Assembly (NCBI GenBank): GCA_005503065.1
Contig: SCOE01000002.1
Span: 1 to 64,000 of the forward strand
DNA: 64,000 nt
Direction of reading: 5' to 3'
Source: Comamonadaceae bacterium ALPHA2B
Lineage (GTDB): Bacteria > Pseudomonadota > Gammaproteobacteria > Burkholderiales > Burkholderiaceae_C
Numbering within the stretch: the first letter of the stretch is position 1; every line of letters starts with the position of its first letter. This document shows positions 57,397-64,000 of this stretch, one piece after another. Position numbers and translations under genes: made by a program. Below the pieces are notes generated by a model. The model had not been told where the DNA came from. It did no database searches and saw only the letters and a program-made list of their open reading frames with translations.

Positions 57397-58557
57397 TCAG
57401 GCCGGGAGCAGCTTGGAACGGATGAAGCGCGCACCACGTTGCAGGCGGCGCAGGCGATCGCCCAGCCTCACGGGCCGCTCGTACGCGCCGAGCCGCGGCT
57501 GGTAGCGCAATGCCCAGGCCTGGCGCATGAAGGGGGCATTGGCGCGCACCGGCGTGCCGTCGCCGCGTTCGCCGGCCAGGTAGTTGCCGTTGTAAGAGCG
57601 CAGCATCAGCTGCCCGTCGCGCAGCGGCACGCTGTGGAACAGACCGGCGGGACCCTGCCCGTCGGCCAGCCTCACCACATCGTCCTGCCGCGCATCCACG
57701 GTGAGGTAACGCCCAGAGGGGCTGCGCAACGCGATGCGGCCGAGCCCATGGTCTTCCAGTCGCAGCTGCAAGCCCGCTGATTCCGTGCCGCGCACCCAGC
57801 GGAGCGCTTCGCCGGGCGCGTCCGCGCCCGCGAGCCAGGCGCCGCCCGGACTGCGCAGCGCGAAGCTGTCGTCCAGGGCCGCGGTCAGCCGGGGGTCGTC
57901 GATCTCGTCCAGGCCAATGAACCGGTAGCCCATGCCCTGCAGCCGCGGCACCAGCGCGCGCGTGAGCTCGAGCGTCCGGCTCCCTTGCGCCACCACATCC
58001 ATGTCGGCGACGCTGTCGTGCATGACCACGATGCCACCGCCATGGCGCTCGATCTCCGCCAAGTACTGCTGCTCGGCCTCCTGCACCGACTGGCCCAGCC
58101 GCCAGCAGTGGCAATCGATACCCGGCACTTCCCAGTACACCGGCCCCACATGCCCAAGTGAACTGCGAAGGTCGATGTTGAGTTCGTTGGCCACCTCGGG
58201 CGACCACTTGCCGTAGGTCGCGCGCAGGAAGACCCGGCCGTCACGGCTGTAGCGGCGGATCAGCCCGTCCGTGCGGATGATCTGCTCGCGCACATCGCCC
58301 CCAGCCGCCACGTAGTAGGGCATGTCGGGATGGTCGTAGGTGTGGTTGCCGATGATGTGCCCGGCCGCATGCAGGCCGGCAAGCACTTCGGGGCACTGCT
58401 CGGCGTACTTGCCGACCACGAAGAATGTGGCGCGCACTCCCCGCTCGGCAAGGAAGGCGCCGATGGCGCTGCTGTCCGGACCTGGACCGTCGTCGTAGGT
58501 CAGGCACAGCGTGCGTTCGGGAAGGCGCAGGCCGGCGATGCTGCCGCGCTCTAGCAT
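57397..58557 (-). CDS. Polysaccharide deacetylase with C-terminal trefoil-like domain
   Basis: A 386-residue protein. The NodB domain (1 to about 215) has motif 1 TLCLTYDDGPGPDS (Asp-Asp), motif 2 HIIGNHTYDHPDMPYY (metal His pair), motif 3 FLRATYGKWSPEVANE, and MHDSVADMDVV later. Residues about 225-386 form a beta-rich domain with repeated aromatic/glycine blocks (FALRSPGGAWLAG, RIALRSPSGRYLTV, QLMLRSYNGNYLAG), like a fascin/ricin beta-trefoil and probably binding sugar. No signal peptide is visible. Its start overlaps the end of the glycosyltransferase gene by seven bases, so both probably act on the same polysaccharide. Confidence 0.88.
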   Translation of the reverse strand: MLERGSIAGLRLPERTLCLTYDDGPGPDSSAIGAFLAERGVRATFFVVGKYAEQCPEVLAGLHAAGHIIGNHTYDHPDMPYYVAAGGDVREQIIRTDGLIRRYSRDGRVFLRATYGKWSPEVANELNIDLRSSLGHVGPVYWEVPGIDCHCWRLGQSVQEAEQQYLAEIERHGGGIVVMHDSVADMDVVAQGSRTLELTRALVPRLQGMGYRFIGLDEIDDPRLTAALDDSFALRSPGGAWLAGADAPGEALRWVRGTESAGLQLRLEDHGLGRIALRSPSGRYLTVDARQDDVVRLADGQGPAGLFHSVPLRDGQLMLRSYNGNYLAGERGDGTPVRANAPFMRQAWALRYQPRLGAYERPVRLGDRLRRLQRGARFIRSKLLPA

Positions 58558-59585
58558 GGCTGGGTGGCCTGCCGGCTTGTCGGCTTGCTTAGGCCGAGGA
58601 CGCGCTCGAACACCCCGAGATACTGGCCGGCCACGTGGAGGCGCCTGTGGCGGTCGAGGAAAAGGCCCCGTCCCGCCGTGCTGGGTTCGCCTTCGTCGAG
58701 GGCACGCTCCATCAGGCGATGCAACCCGATGAGGTCTCCCATCGCGAATGTATCGGCATGACCGGCAACGGCCTCGGGCAGGCCGCCCGCTTCGGCCACG
58801 ATCATGCGGCAGCCGCAGGCCAGCCCCTCGAGGGCCACGATGCCGAAGCCTTCGGGCCCCCTGGAAGGGACGACCATCGTGCGGTGCCGGTTGAGGCAGC
58901 GCGCGAGGGCCTCGCCCTGCAGGTAGCCGCTGAACTGGATGCGGTCCTGCAGCCTCAGGATTTCCACCTTGGCGCGCAGTCGGTCGTACTCCGGGCCCTC
59001 GCCGACCACCGTGAGCGTGAATGGCCGCTGGATCAATCGGCACGCATCGATCAGCATGTCGCAGCCCTTCTGCGGCACCAGTCGGCCGACAAAGACGAAG
59101 TCGCGATCGCGTTCTTCGTCCGCATACACCCGGAAGGTCGAGTCGTCGTAGCAGTTGTAGATGACGTCCGAATCGGCTCCCACCACGCGCGAGACGCTGG
59201 CACTGACCGCCACATTGCGGGTGGCGTGGCGCACCATTCGGCGCTTCAGGCGCGTCTTCAGCCCGTTCCCATGGGTGAGATGGAAATCGTTGTGCGATAC
59301 CACCCATTTCTTGAACGGGTTGAAGGCGAACAGCCAGGCCCCCTTGAGGGTGATGTTCGGCATGTACATCACGTCGGCCCAGGCGAACAGCTGCAGCTGC
59401 TTCCTGCGATGACTCGAATGCACGATCTCGATGCGGTGCAGAGAAGGCGCATCCCCCTGGGGCTGCTCGGTCACCACCTTGACGTCGTGGCCTGCACGGA
59501 CGAACTCGGCCGCCAGCATGCGGGTGTGGTTCTCAATGCCGCCGATGCCCGGATAGAACACCGAGCTGTAGATCAGAATCTTCAC
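58551..59585 (-). CDS. Glycosyltransferase family 4 protein
   Basis: A 344-residue GT-B glycosyltransferase. The N-lobe has YSSVFYPGIGGIENHTRMLA; the C-lobe has VFVGRLVPQKGCDMLIDACR and the nucleotide-sugar motif PSRGPEGFGIVALEGLACGC (E-x7-E type). The start is a GTG at 59585 with AAGGAG nine bases upstream; an ATG at 59627 is possible. The donor and acceptor cannot be read. Co-transcribed with the deacetylase. Confidence 0.85.
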   Translation of the reverse strand: MKILIYSSVFYPGIGGIENHTRMLAAEFVRAGHDVKVVTEQPQGDAPSLHRIEIVHSSHRRKQLQLFAWADVMYMPNITLKGAWLFAFNPFKKWVVSHNDFHLTHGNGLKTRLKRRMVRHATRNVAVSASVSRVVGADSDVIYNCYDDSTFRVYADEERDRDFVFVGRLVPQKGCDMLIDACRLIQRPFTLTVVGEGPEYDRLRAKVEILRLQDRIQFSGYLQGEALARCLNRHRTMVVPSRGPEGFGIVALEGLACGCRMIVAEAGGLPEAVAGHADTFAMGDLIGLHRLMERALDEGEPSTAGRGLFLDRHRRLHVAGQYLGVFERVLGLSKPTSRQATQPC

Positions 59586-59880
59586 AACCGGCGGCTCCTT
59601 GAACTCTGGTTGAAGGCGGGAAAACACCCAGGCTTGCGGTCGTTGCGACCGGCACTCCCTGTGGCGAAGTGTAAAGAATCGTCAGGTTTTGTTCAGGAAA
59701 CAACAGTCGTCCGAGTGCGCAAGCAGGACTTTAGTATTACGTAGTCCAAAGGATGCTAGGGACTTTTTTCTTATCACCAGACCCGCTTCCGGGCGTTCTG
59801 GCGAGGAGCAGCGCTGCTCCGGGGCTCTCTCTTGATAGCAAACCGCATTGGCTGGCCGGGCGTTCGAAGGCCTTGTTCGC
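59586..59880. promoter_or_regulatory. Leader/operator region upstream of the glycosyltransferase operon
   Basis: AT-richer than its surroundings, with two palindromes: TTGTT-CAGGA-AACAA (59689-59703) and GGACT-N12-AGTCC (59726-59747). No gene is seen. Confidence 0.4.
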
Positions 59881-60360
59881 TCACAGCGGCTTCTGGAGGA
59901 AGAGCGCCTTTCCGAACGCAGGGTCGAGCTGGTAGCCGGCGAAACCCTCGCGCTCGTATGCTTGCAAAGCGGGCCGGTTCCCCGAGAGCACCTCGAGCGT
60001 GAGCTTGCAAGCGCCGCGGCGGCGTGCCTCTTCTTCCACGCGTACCAGCATGTGGTGCGCCACGCGCTGGCCGCGATGGCTGGCCTTGACGACCACGTCG
60101 TGCACGTTGACCAGCGGCCGGCATGCGAAAGTCGAGAAGCCCTCCATGCAGTTGATCAGGCCGACCGCCTGCTCGCCGTCGACGGCCAGCACGCTGAAGA
60201 CCTGCGGCCGGTCGGCGAGCGCCTGGGGCAGCGCGGCCTGCACCGTGGGTGCCAACGGCTGGCCTCCGCCGGCAGGATCGCGAGCGTAGTGGTCGAGCAG
60301 CTCGACCAACCAGCGTGCATGGACAGGGTTGTGATAGTCGGCCAGGCAGATATCGATCAC
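59881..60360 (-). CDS. GNAT family N-acetyltransferase
   Basis: A 159-residue acetyltransferase. The acetyl-CoA loop is VKASHRGQRVAHHMLVRVEE, followed by NRPALQAYEREGFAGYQLDP. The N-terminus VIDICLADYHNPVHARWLVE is typical of a Burkholderiales subgroup. The start is a GTG at 60360 with GGAG seven bases upstream; a GTG at 60399, adjacent to the glmM stop, gives 13 extra residues. Substrate unknown. It may be translated from the glmM transcript. Confidence 0.85.
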   Translation of the reverse strand: MIDICLADYHNPVHARWLVELLDHYARDPAGGGQPLAPTVQAALPQALADRPQVFSVLAVDGEQAVGLINCMEGFSTFACRPLVNVHDVVVKASHRGQRVAHHMLVRVEEEARRRGACKLTLEVLSGNRPALQAYEREGFAGYQLDPAFGKALFLQKPL

Positions 60361-60399
60361 GCGGGCTCCAACGAGCGATGCGGCAACATCGCGCCGCAC

Positions 60400-61752
60400 T
60401 CAGGAGGCGGCGGCCACTGTCGCCGGCTGGACCGTGGCGGCGATGCGCCGCGCACAGGCCTCGGCCTGCGCGGCCTCGCGCGCCTCGACCATGACACGCA
60501 GCAGCGGCTCGGTGCCGCTCGCTCGGATCAGCACTCGCCCGGCATCGCCGAGCTCGGCCTCGGCTTGCGCCGTCGCCTGGGCCATCGCGGCGTTGCTCTT
60601 CCAGTCCTGGCCGTCGGCCAGGCGCACATTGATGAGCACCTGGGGAAAGAGTCGCACGCCACCCAGCAGGTCGGCCACGCTCTTGCCACTGCGCACCACG
60701 GCCTGGAGGACCTGCAGCGCGCTCACGAGGCCATCGCCGGTGGTATGGCGGTCGAGCGCCAGCAGGTGCCCCGAGCCTTCGCCGCCGAGCAGCCAGCCGC
60801 GCCGGTCGAGTTCCTCCAGCACGTAGCGGTCGCCGACCTTGGCACGCACGAACTCGACCCCGGCGCGGCGGAAGGCCATCTCCACAGCCTTGTTGGTCAT
60901 CTGGGTCCCCACCACGCCCACCGGCTTCTCGCCCCGAGCAATGCGATCGGCGACCATGAGGAAAAGCAGTTCGTCGCCGTTGAACAGACGCCCGCTTGCA
61001 TCGACCAGCTGCAGCCGGTCCGCGTCACCGTCGAGCGCGATGCCGTAGTCGGCGCCTTGCGCCTTCACGGCCTCGATCAACGCCTCGGGATGGGTCGCGC
61101 CCACGCCCTTGTTGATGTTGAGGCCATCGGGCTGCACGCCGATGCTGGTCACGTCGGCCCCGAGCTCGTGGAAGACGTTGGGCGCCACCTGGTAGGCCGC
61201 GCCATGGGCCGCATCGACCACGAGCTTGAGGCCGCGCAGGCTCAGGTCGTTGGGAAAGGTGCTCTTGCAGAACTCGATGTAGCGCCCGGCGGCATCGTCC
61301 AGGCGCCGCGCGCGGCCGAGGGCCGCCGAGTCGACCCACAGCGGCGGCTCGGCCAGCGCGGCCTCCACAGCCTCCTCCCATTCGTCGCTGAGCTTGGTGC
61401 CCTGTGCGCTGAAGAACTTGATGCCGTTGTCGGGGTAGGCGTTGTGGCTGGCGCTGATCACCACGCCAAGGCTTGCACGCTGCGCTCGCGTCAGGTACGC
61501 GACGCCGGGCGTGGGCAGCGGACCCAGCAGCACGACGTTGACACCGGCGGAGTTGAAGCCCGACTCCAGGGCGGATTCGAGCATGTAGCCCGAGATGCGC
61601 GTGTCCTTGCCGATCAGTACCGTCGGGCGTGCTTCGCTGCGCTTGAGCACCCGACCCACCGCATGCGCCAGGCGCAGCACGAAATCCGGGGTGATGGGGG
61701 GCTTGCCCACCGTGCCGCGGATGCCGTCGGTGCCGAAATACTGTCTTGTCAT
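60400..61752 (-). CDS. glmM: Phosphoglucosamine mutase
   Basis: A 450-residue enzyme making glucosamine-1-phosphate for UDP-GlcNAc. The active Ser is in [14 protein letters not shown] (Ser102, as in E. coli). The metal loop is DGDADRLQL, and the sugar-binding loop is GGEGSGHLL. It overlaps folP by four bases (ATGA at 61749-61752), the conserved ftsH-folP-glmM order. Confidence 0.97.
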   Translation of the reverse strand: MTRQYFGTDGIRGTVGKPPITPDFVLRLAHAVGRVLKRSEARPTVLIGKDTRISGYMLESALESGFNSAGVNVVLLGPLPTPGVAYLTRAQRASLGVVISASHNAYPDNGIKFFSAQGTKLSDEWEEAVEAALAEPPLWVDSAALGRARRLDDAAGRYIEFCKSTFPNDLSLRGLKLVVDAAHGAAYQVAPNVFHELGADVTSIGVQPDGLNINKGVGATHPEALIEAVKAQGADYGIALDGDADRLQLVDASGRLFNGDELLFLMVADRIARGEKPVGVVGTQMTNKAVEMAFRRAGVEFVRAKVGDRYVLEELDRRGWLLGGEGSGHLLALDRHTTGDGLVSALQVLQAVVRSGKSVADLLGGVRLFPQVLINVRLADGQDWKSNAAMAQATAQAEAELGDAGRVLIRASGTEPLLRVMVEAREAAQAEACARRIAATVQPATVAAAS

Positions 61753-62645
61753 GGTTGTTGCCTTTCCTGTTCTTGTTGTGGGCTGCCTCCAGCCGCCGAA
61801 TCCTCGGCGGCCTGCCAGACGGCCAGGGCCTGGACGGTCTGGCGCACATCATGCACCCTCACGATGCGCGCGCCCCGCTCCACCGCCATCAGCGCGGCGG
61901 CCACGCTGGGGACCAGGCGCTCTGCCGGCGTTTCGATGCCCGTGACGACACCGAGCGAGGACTTTCTCGACCAGCCGGCCAGCAAGGGGAAGCCGGCGGC
62001 CATCAGCTCGCCCTGCCGCGAGAGCAAGGCGAAATTCTGCGCGACCGTCTTGCCGAAGCCGATGCCGGGATCGAGCACGATGCGGGCCGAATCGACCCCG
62101 AGGGCGCATGCAGCCTGCGCCGAGCGCTTCAAAAAAGATAGCACCTGGGGCAGGACGTCGCCCTGCATCGGCGCCACCTGCATCGTCTGCGGATCGCGGT
62201 GCATGTGCATCAGGCACACCCCGCAGGACGGATGGGCGGCCACCACCTCGGCGGCACCCGGACGGCGCAGCGCCCAGATGTCGTTGACGATGTCCGCGCC
62301 CAGTTCGAGCACGGCGCGCATCACTTCCGGCTTGTAGGTGTCCACGGAGATGGGGACATCGAGCCGAACGGCCTCGCGCACCACTGGGAGCACCCGCGCC
62401 AGTTCCTGGTCCAGCGGCACCGCCGGGCTGCCCGGCCGCGTCGACTCGCCCCCGATGTCGAGGATGTCGGCGCCCTCGGCCAGCAGCGCTTCGCAGTGCC
62501 GAAGGGCTGTGGACGTGGACCCGTGGGCGCCGCCGTCGGAGAAGGAGTCGGGCGTGACGTTGACGATGCCCATCACTTGCGGACGCCGCAGGTCGATCCG
62601 GTGCCGTGCGGTCTTCCATACAGCGGCCTGCCGGGAGGCGGTCAT
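61749..62645 (-). CDS. folP: Dihydropteroate synthase
   Basis: A 298-residue folate enzyme, the sulfonamide target. Motifs are [55 protein letters not shown] and [10 protein letters not shown]. It contains a degenerate palindromic element (62104-62143) encoding [10 protein letters not shown] in a helical region. The ATG at 62645 follows ftsH by about 67 bases. Confidence 0.95.
   Translation of the reverse strand: MTASRQAAVWKTARHRIDLRRPQVMGIVNVTPDSFSDGGAHGSTSTALRHCEALLAEGADILDIGGESTRPGSPAVPLDQELARVLPVVREAVRLDVPISVDTYKPEVMRAVLELGADIVNDIWALRRPGAAEVVAAHPSCGVCLMHMHRDPQTMQVAPMQGDVLPQVLSFLKRSAQAACALGVDSARIVLDPGIGFGKTVAQNFALLSRQGELMAAGFPLLAGWSRKSSLGVVTGIETPAERLVPSVAAALMAVERGARIVRVHDVRQTVQALAVWQAAEDSAAGGSPQQEQERQQP
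62104..62143 (+). repeat. Two-hairpin palindromic element, copy 12 (degenerate, inside folP)
   Basis: GCGCATGCAGCCTGCGCCGA then GCGCTTCAAAAAAGATAGCA. The left palindrome arm is altered to CGCTTC, as in xseA; the frame is intact. Confidence 0.5.
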
Positions 62646-62668
62646 GCGTGGACTGCCGGCAGGAGAAA

Positions 62669-62691
62669 GAAAAACGGGGCCGAAGCCCCGT
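62669..62691 (-). terminator. Rho-independent terminator of ftsH
   Basis: Stem ACGGGGC-CGAA-GCCCCGT (62674-62691) with a T-tail on the minus strand. It lies between ftsH and folP, so folP may have its own promoter or rely on readthrough. Confidence 0.8.
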
Positions 62692-62712
62692 TGTCCAAGC
62701 GCAGCGCCACGC

Positions 62713-64000
62713 TCATGCGGCCGTGGGCGCCGGGTCCGGCTTGACGGCCGGTGTACCGCCACTGCCGCCGCTGCCCGTCGGCGGCACGCGCGGCGTCCAG
62801 TCCTTCGGCGGACGGGGCTCGCGGCCGGCCATGATGTCGTCGAGCTGCTCGGTGTCGATGGTTTCCCATTCGAGCAGGGCCTTGGCCATGGCATGCATCT
62901 TGTCGCTGTTCTCTTCGATCAGTCGGCGCGCCAGGTTGTACTGATCGTCGATGATGCGGCGCACCTCGGCGTCGACCTTCTGCATGGTCGTCTCGCTCAT
63001 GTTGGTGGTCTTGGTCACCGACCGGCCCAGGAACACCTCGCCCTCGTTCTCGGCGTAGACCATCGGCCCCAGCGCCTCGCTCATGCCGTACTTCATGACC
63101 ATGTCGCGCGCCAGATTGGTGGCCCGCTCGAAGTCGTTGCTCGCGCCGGTGGTCATCTGGTTCATGAACACTTCTTCGGCAATGCGGCCGCCGAAGAGCA
63201 TGCTGATCTGGTTCAGCATGTACTCGCGGTCGTAGCTGTAGCGGTCCTGTTCGGGCAGGCTCATCGTCACGCCGAGCGCGCGGCCGCGCGGGATGATCGT
63301 GACCTTGTGCACCGGGTCGCACTTGGGCAGCAGCTTGCCGATGAGCGCGTGGCCGGACTCGTGGTAGGCCGTGTTGCGGCGCTCTTCCTCGGGCATGACC
63401 ATGCTCTTGCGCTCGGGACCCATGAAGATCTTGTCCTTGGCCTTCTCGAAGTCCTGCATCTCAACCACGCGCGCATTGCGGCGGGCGGCCATGAGCGCGG
63501 CTTCGTTGCACAGGTTGGCCAGGTCGGCACCGGACATGCCGGGCGTGCCGCGGGCGATGATGCTCGGGTTCACGTCCTGGCCGACCGGGATCTTGCGCAT
63601 GTGCACGGAGAGGATCTGCTCGCGGCCACGGATGTCGGGCAGCGTGACGTAGACCTGGCGGTCGAAACGGCCCGGACGCAGCAGTGCGGCATCCAGGATG
63701 TCCGGGCGGTTGGTCGCGGCGACCACGATCACGCCCAGGTTGGTCTCGAAACCGTCCATCTCCACCAGCATCTGGTTCAGGGTCTGCTCGCGCTCGTCGT
63801 TGCCGCCGCCCAGGCCGGCGCCACGCTGGCGACCGACTGCATCGATTTCATCGATGAAGATGATGCAGGGCGCGTTCTTCTTGGCGTTCTCGAACATGTC
63901 GCGAACACGGGCCGCGCCCACGCCGACGAACATCTCGACGAAGTCGGAGCCCGAGATGCTGAAGAACGGCACCTTGGCCTCACCGGCGATGGACTTGGCC
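62713..64000 (-). CDS. ftsH: ATP-dependent zinc metalloprotease FtsH (partial)
   Basis: The C-terminal about 429 residues; the N-terminus and Walker A lie beyond the window end. Walker B is [12 protein letters not shown], the second region of homology [20 protein letters not shown], and the zinc site is [17 protein letters not shown] (HEXGH). Sensor 2-like [20 protein letters not shown] follows. The C-terminus is Pro/Gly-rich. It degrades membrane proteins and regulators such as LpxC. Confidence 0.97.
   Translation of the reverse strand, partial: AKSIAGEAKVPFFSISGSDFVEMFVGVGAARVRDMFENAKKNAPCIIFIDEIDAVGRQRGAGLGGGNDEREQTLNQMLVEMDGFETNLGVIVVAATNRPDILDAALLRPGRFDRQVYVTLPDIRGREQILSVHMRKIPVGQDVNPSIIARGTPGMSGADLANLCNEAALMAARRNARVVEMQDFEKAKDKIFMGPERKSMVMPEEERRNTAYHESGHALIGKLLPKCDPVHKVTIIPRGRALGVTMSLPEQDRYSYDREYMLNQISMLFGGRIAEEVFMNQMTTGASNDFERATNLARDMVMKYGMSEALGPMVYAENEGEVFLGRSVTKTTNMSETTMQKVDAEVRRIIDDQYNLARRLIEENSDKMHAMAKALLEWETIDTEQLDDIMAGREPRPPKDWTPRVPPTGSGGSGGTPAVKPDPAPTAA

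Overview
The window is chromosomal DNA from a high-GC betaproteobacterium, almost certainly a member of the Comamonadaceae (Variovorax-like). The grounds are the exbB-exbD-lpxK-ycaR-kdsB-adk block, the ftsH-folP-glmM block, the clpS-clpA pair, and a dispersed palindromic element around GCTATCGATTCGATAGC. That species-level guess is inference from family knowledge, not from a search. No rRNA, tRNA, CRISPR array, insertion sequence or prophage is visible.

Layout. 1-4.0 kb: a phosphoribosyltransferase and a TTC38-like TPR protein (both minus), then an orphan, truncated and apparently chimeric VgrG. 4.0-12.3 kb: a five-gene minus-strand operon for a tripartite RND efflux pump (outer-membrane channel, adaptor, pump) followed by its own OmpR-type regulator and histidine kinase, with a copper-box-like operator upstream. 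12.4-13.7 kb: a lone MurA-like enolpyruvyl transferase. 13.75-15.4 kb: a lower-GC islet with a nuclease-like DUF4268 protein and a small partner. 15.4-16.1 kb: a very small protein and an Arr-type rifampin ADP-ribosyltransferase. 16.2-20.5 kb: an ECF-sigma operon (sigma factor, probable anti-sigma factor, Spy/CnrX-like periplasmic protein, DUF1800, Tat-exported DUF1501). 20.6-25.1 kb: a small lipoprotein, a GNAT-glyoxalase fusion, exonuclease I and a class C beta-lactamase-like serine hydrolase. 25.2-33.3 kb: amide utilisation, with an AraC regulator facing a seven-gene minus-strand operon (amidase, five-part branched-chain/urea-type ABC transporter, acetamidase/formamidase). 33.6-40.4 kb: a hotdog thioesterase, cardiolipin synthase, ClpA/ClpS, a small exported protein, DUF192 and Fe-superoxide dismutase. 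40.4-45.9 kb: xseA, then the envelope cluster exbB-exbD-lpxK-ycaR-kdsB-adk. 45.9-49.3 kb: asparaginase, lexA with its own SOS boxes, a small protein and a D-2-hydroxyacid dehydrogenase. 49.3-57.3 kb: a FimV-like protein diverging from a fatty-acid/acyl-CoA degradation cluster with a Crp-family regulator. 57.4-64.0 kb: polysaccharide deacetylase plus glycosyltransferase, a GNAT, and the glmM-folP-ftsH block, with ftsH running off the window.

The most unusual feature is not a gene. About twelve copies of a roughly 55-bp two-hairpin element (a variable GC-rich hairpin followed by the GCTAT...ATAGC hairpin) are scattered through the window. Most sit at gene ends, two supply the stop codon and last residues of proteins, and four lie inside essential or conserved reading frames (xseA, lpxK, asparaginase, folP). 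A different 160-bp near-perfect palindrome lies between the GNAT-VOC fusion and sbcB, and a REP-type inverted repeat is translated as part of the efflux adaptor.
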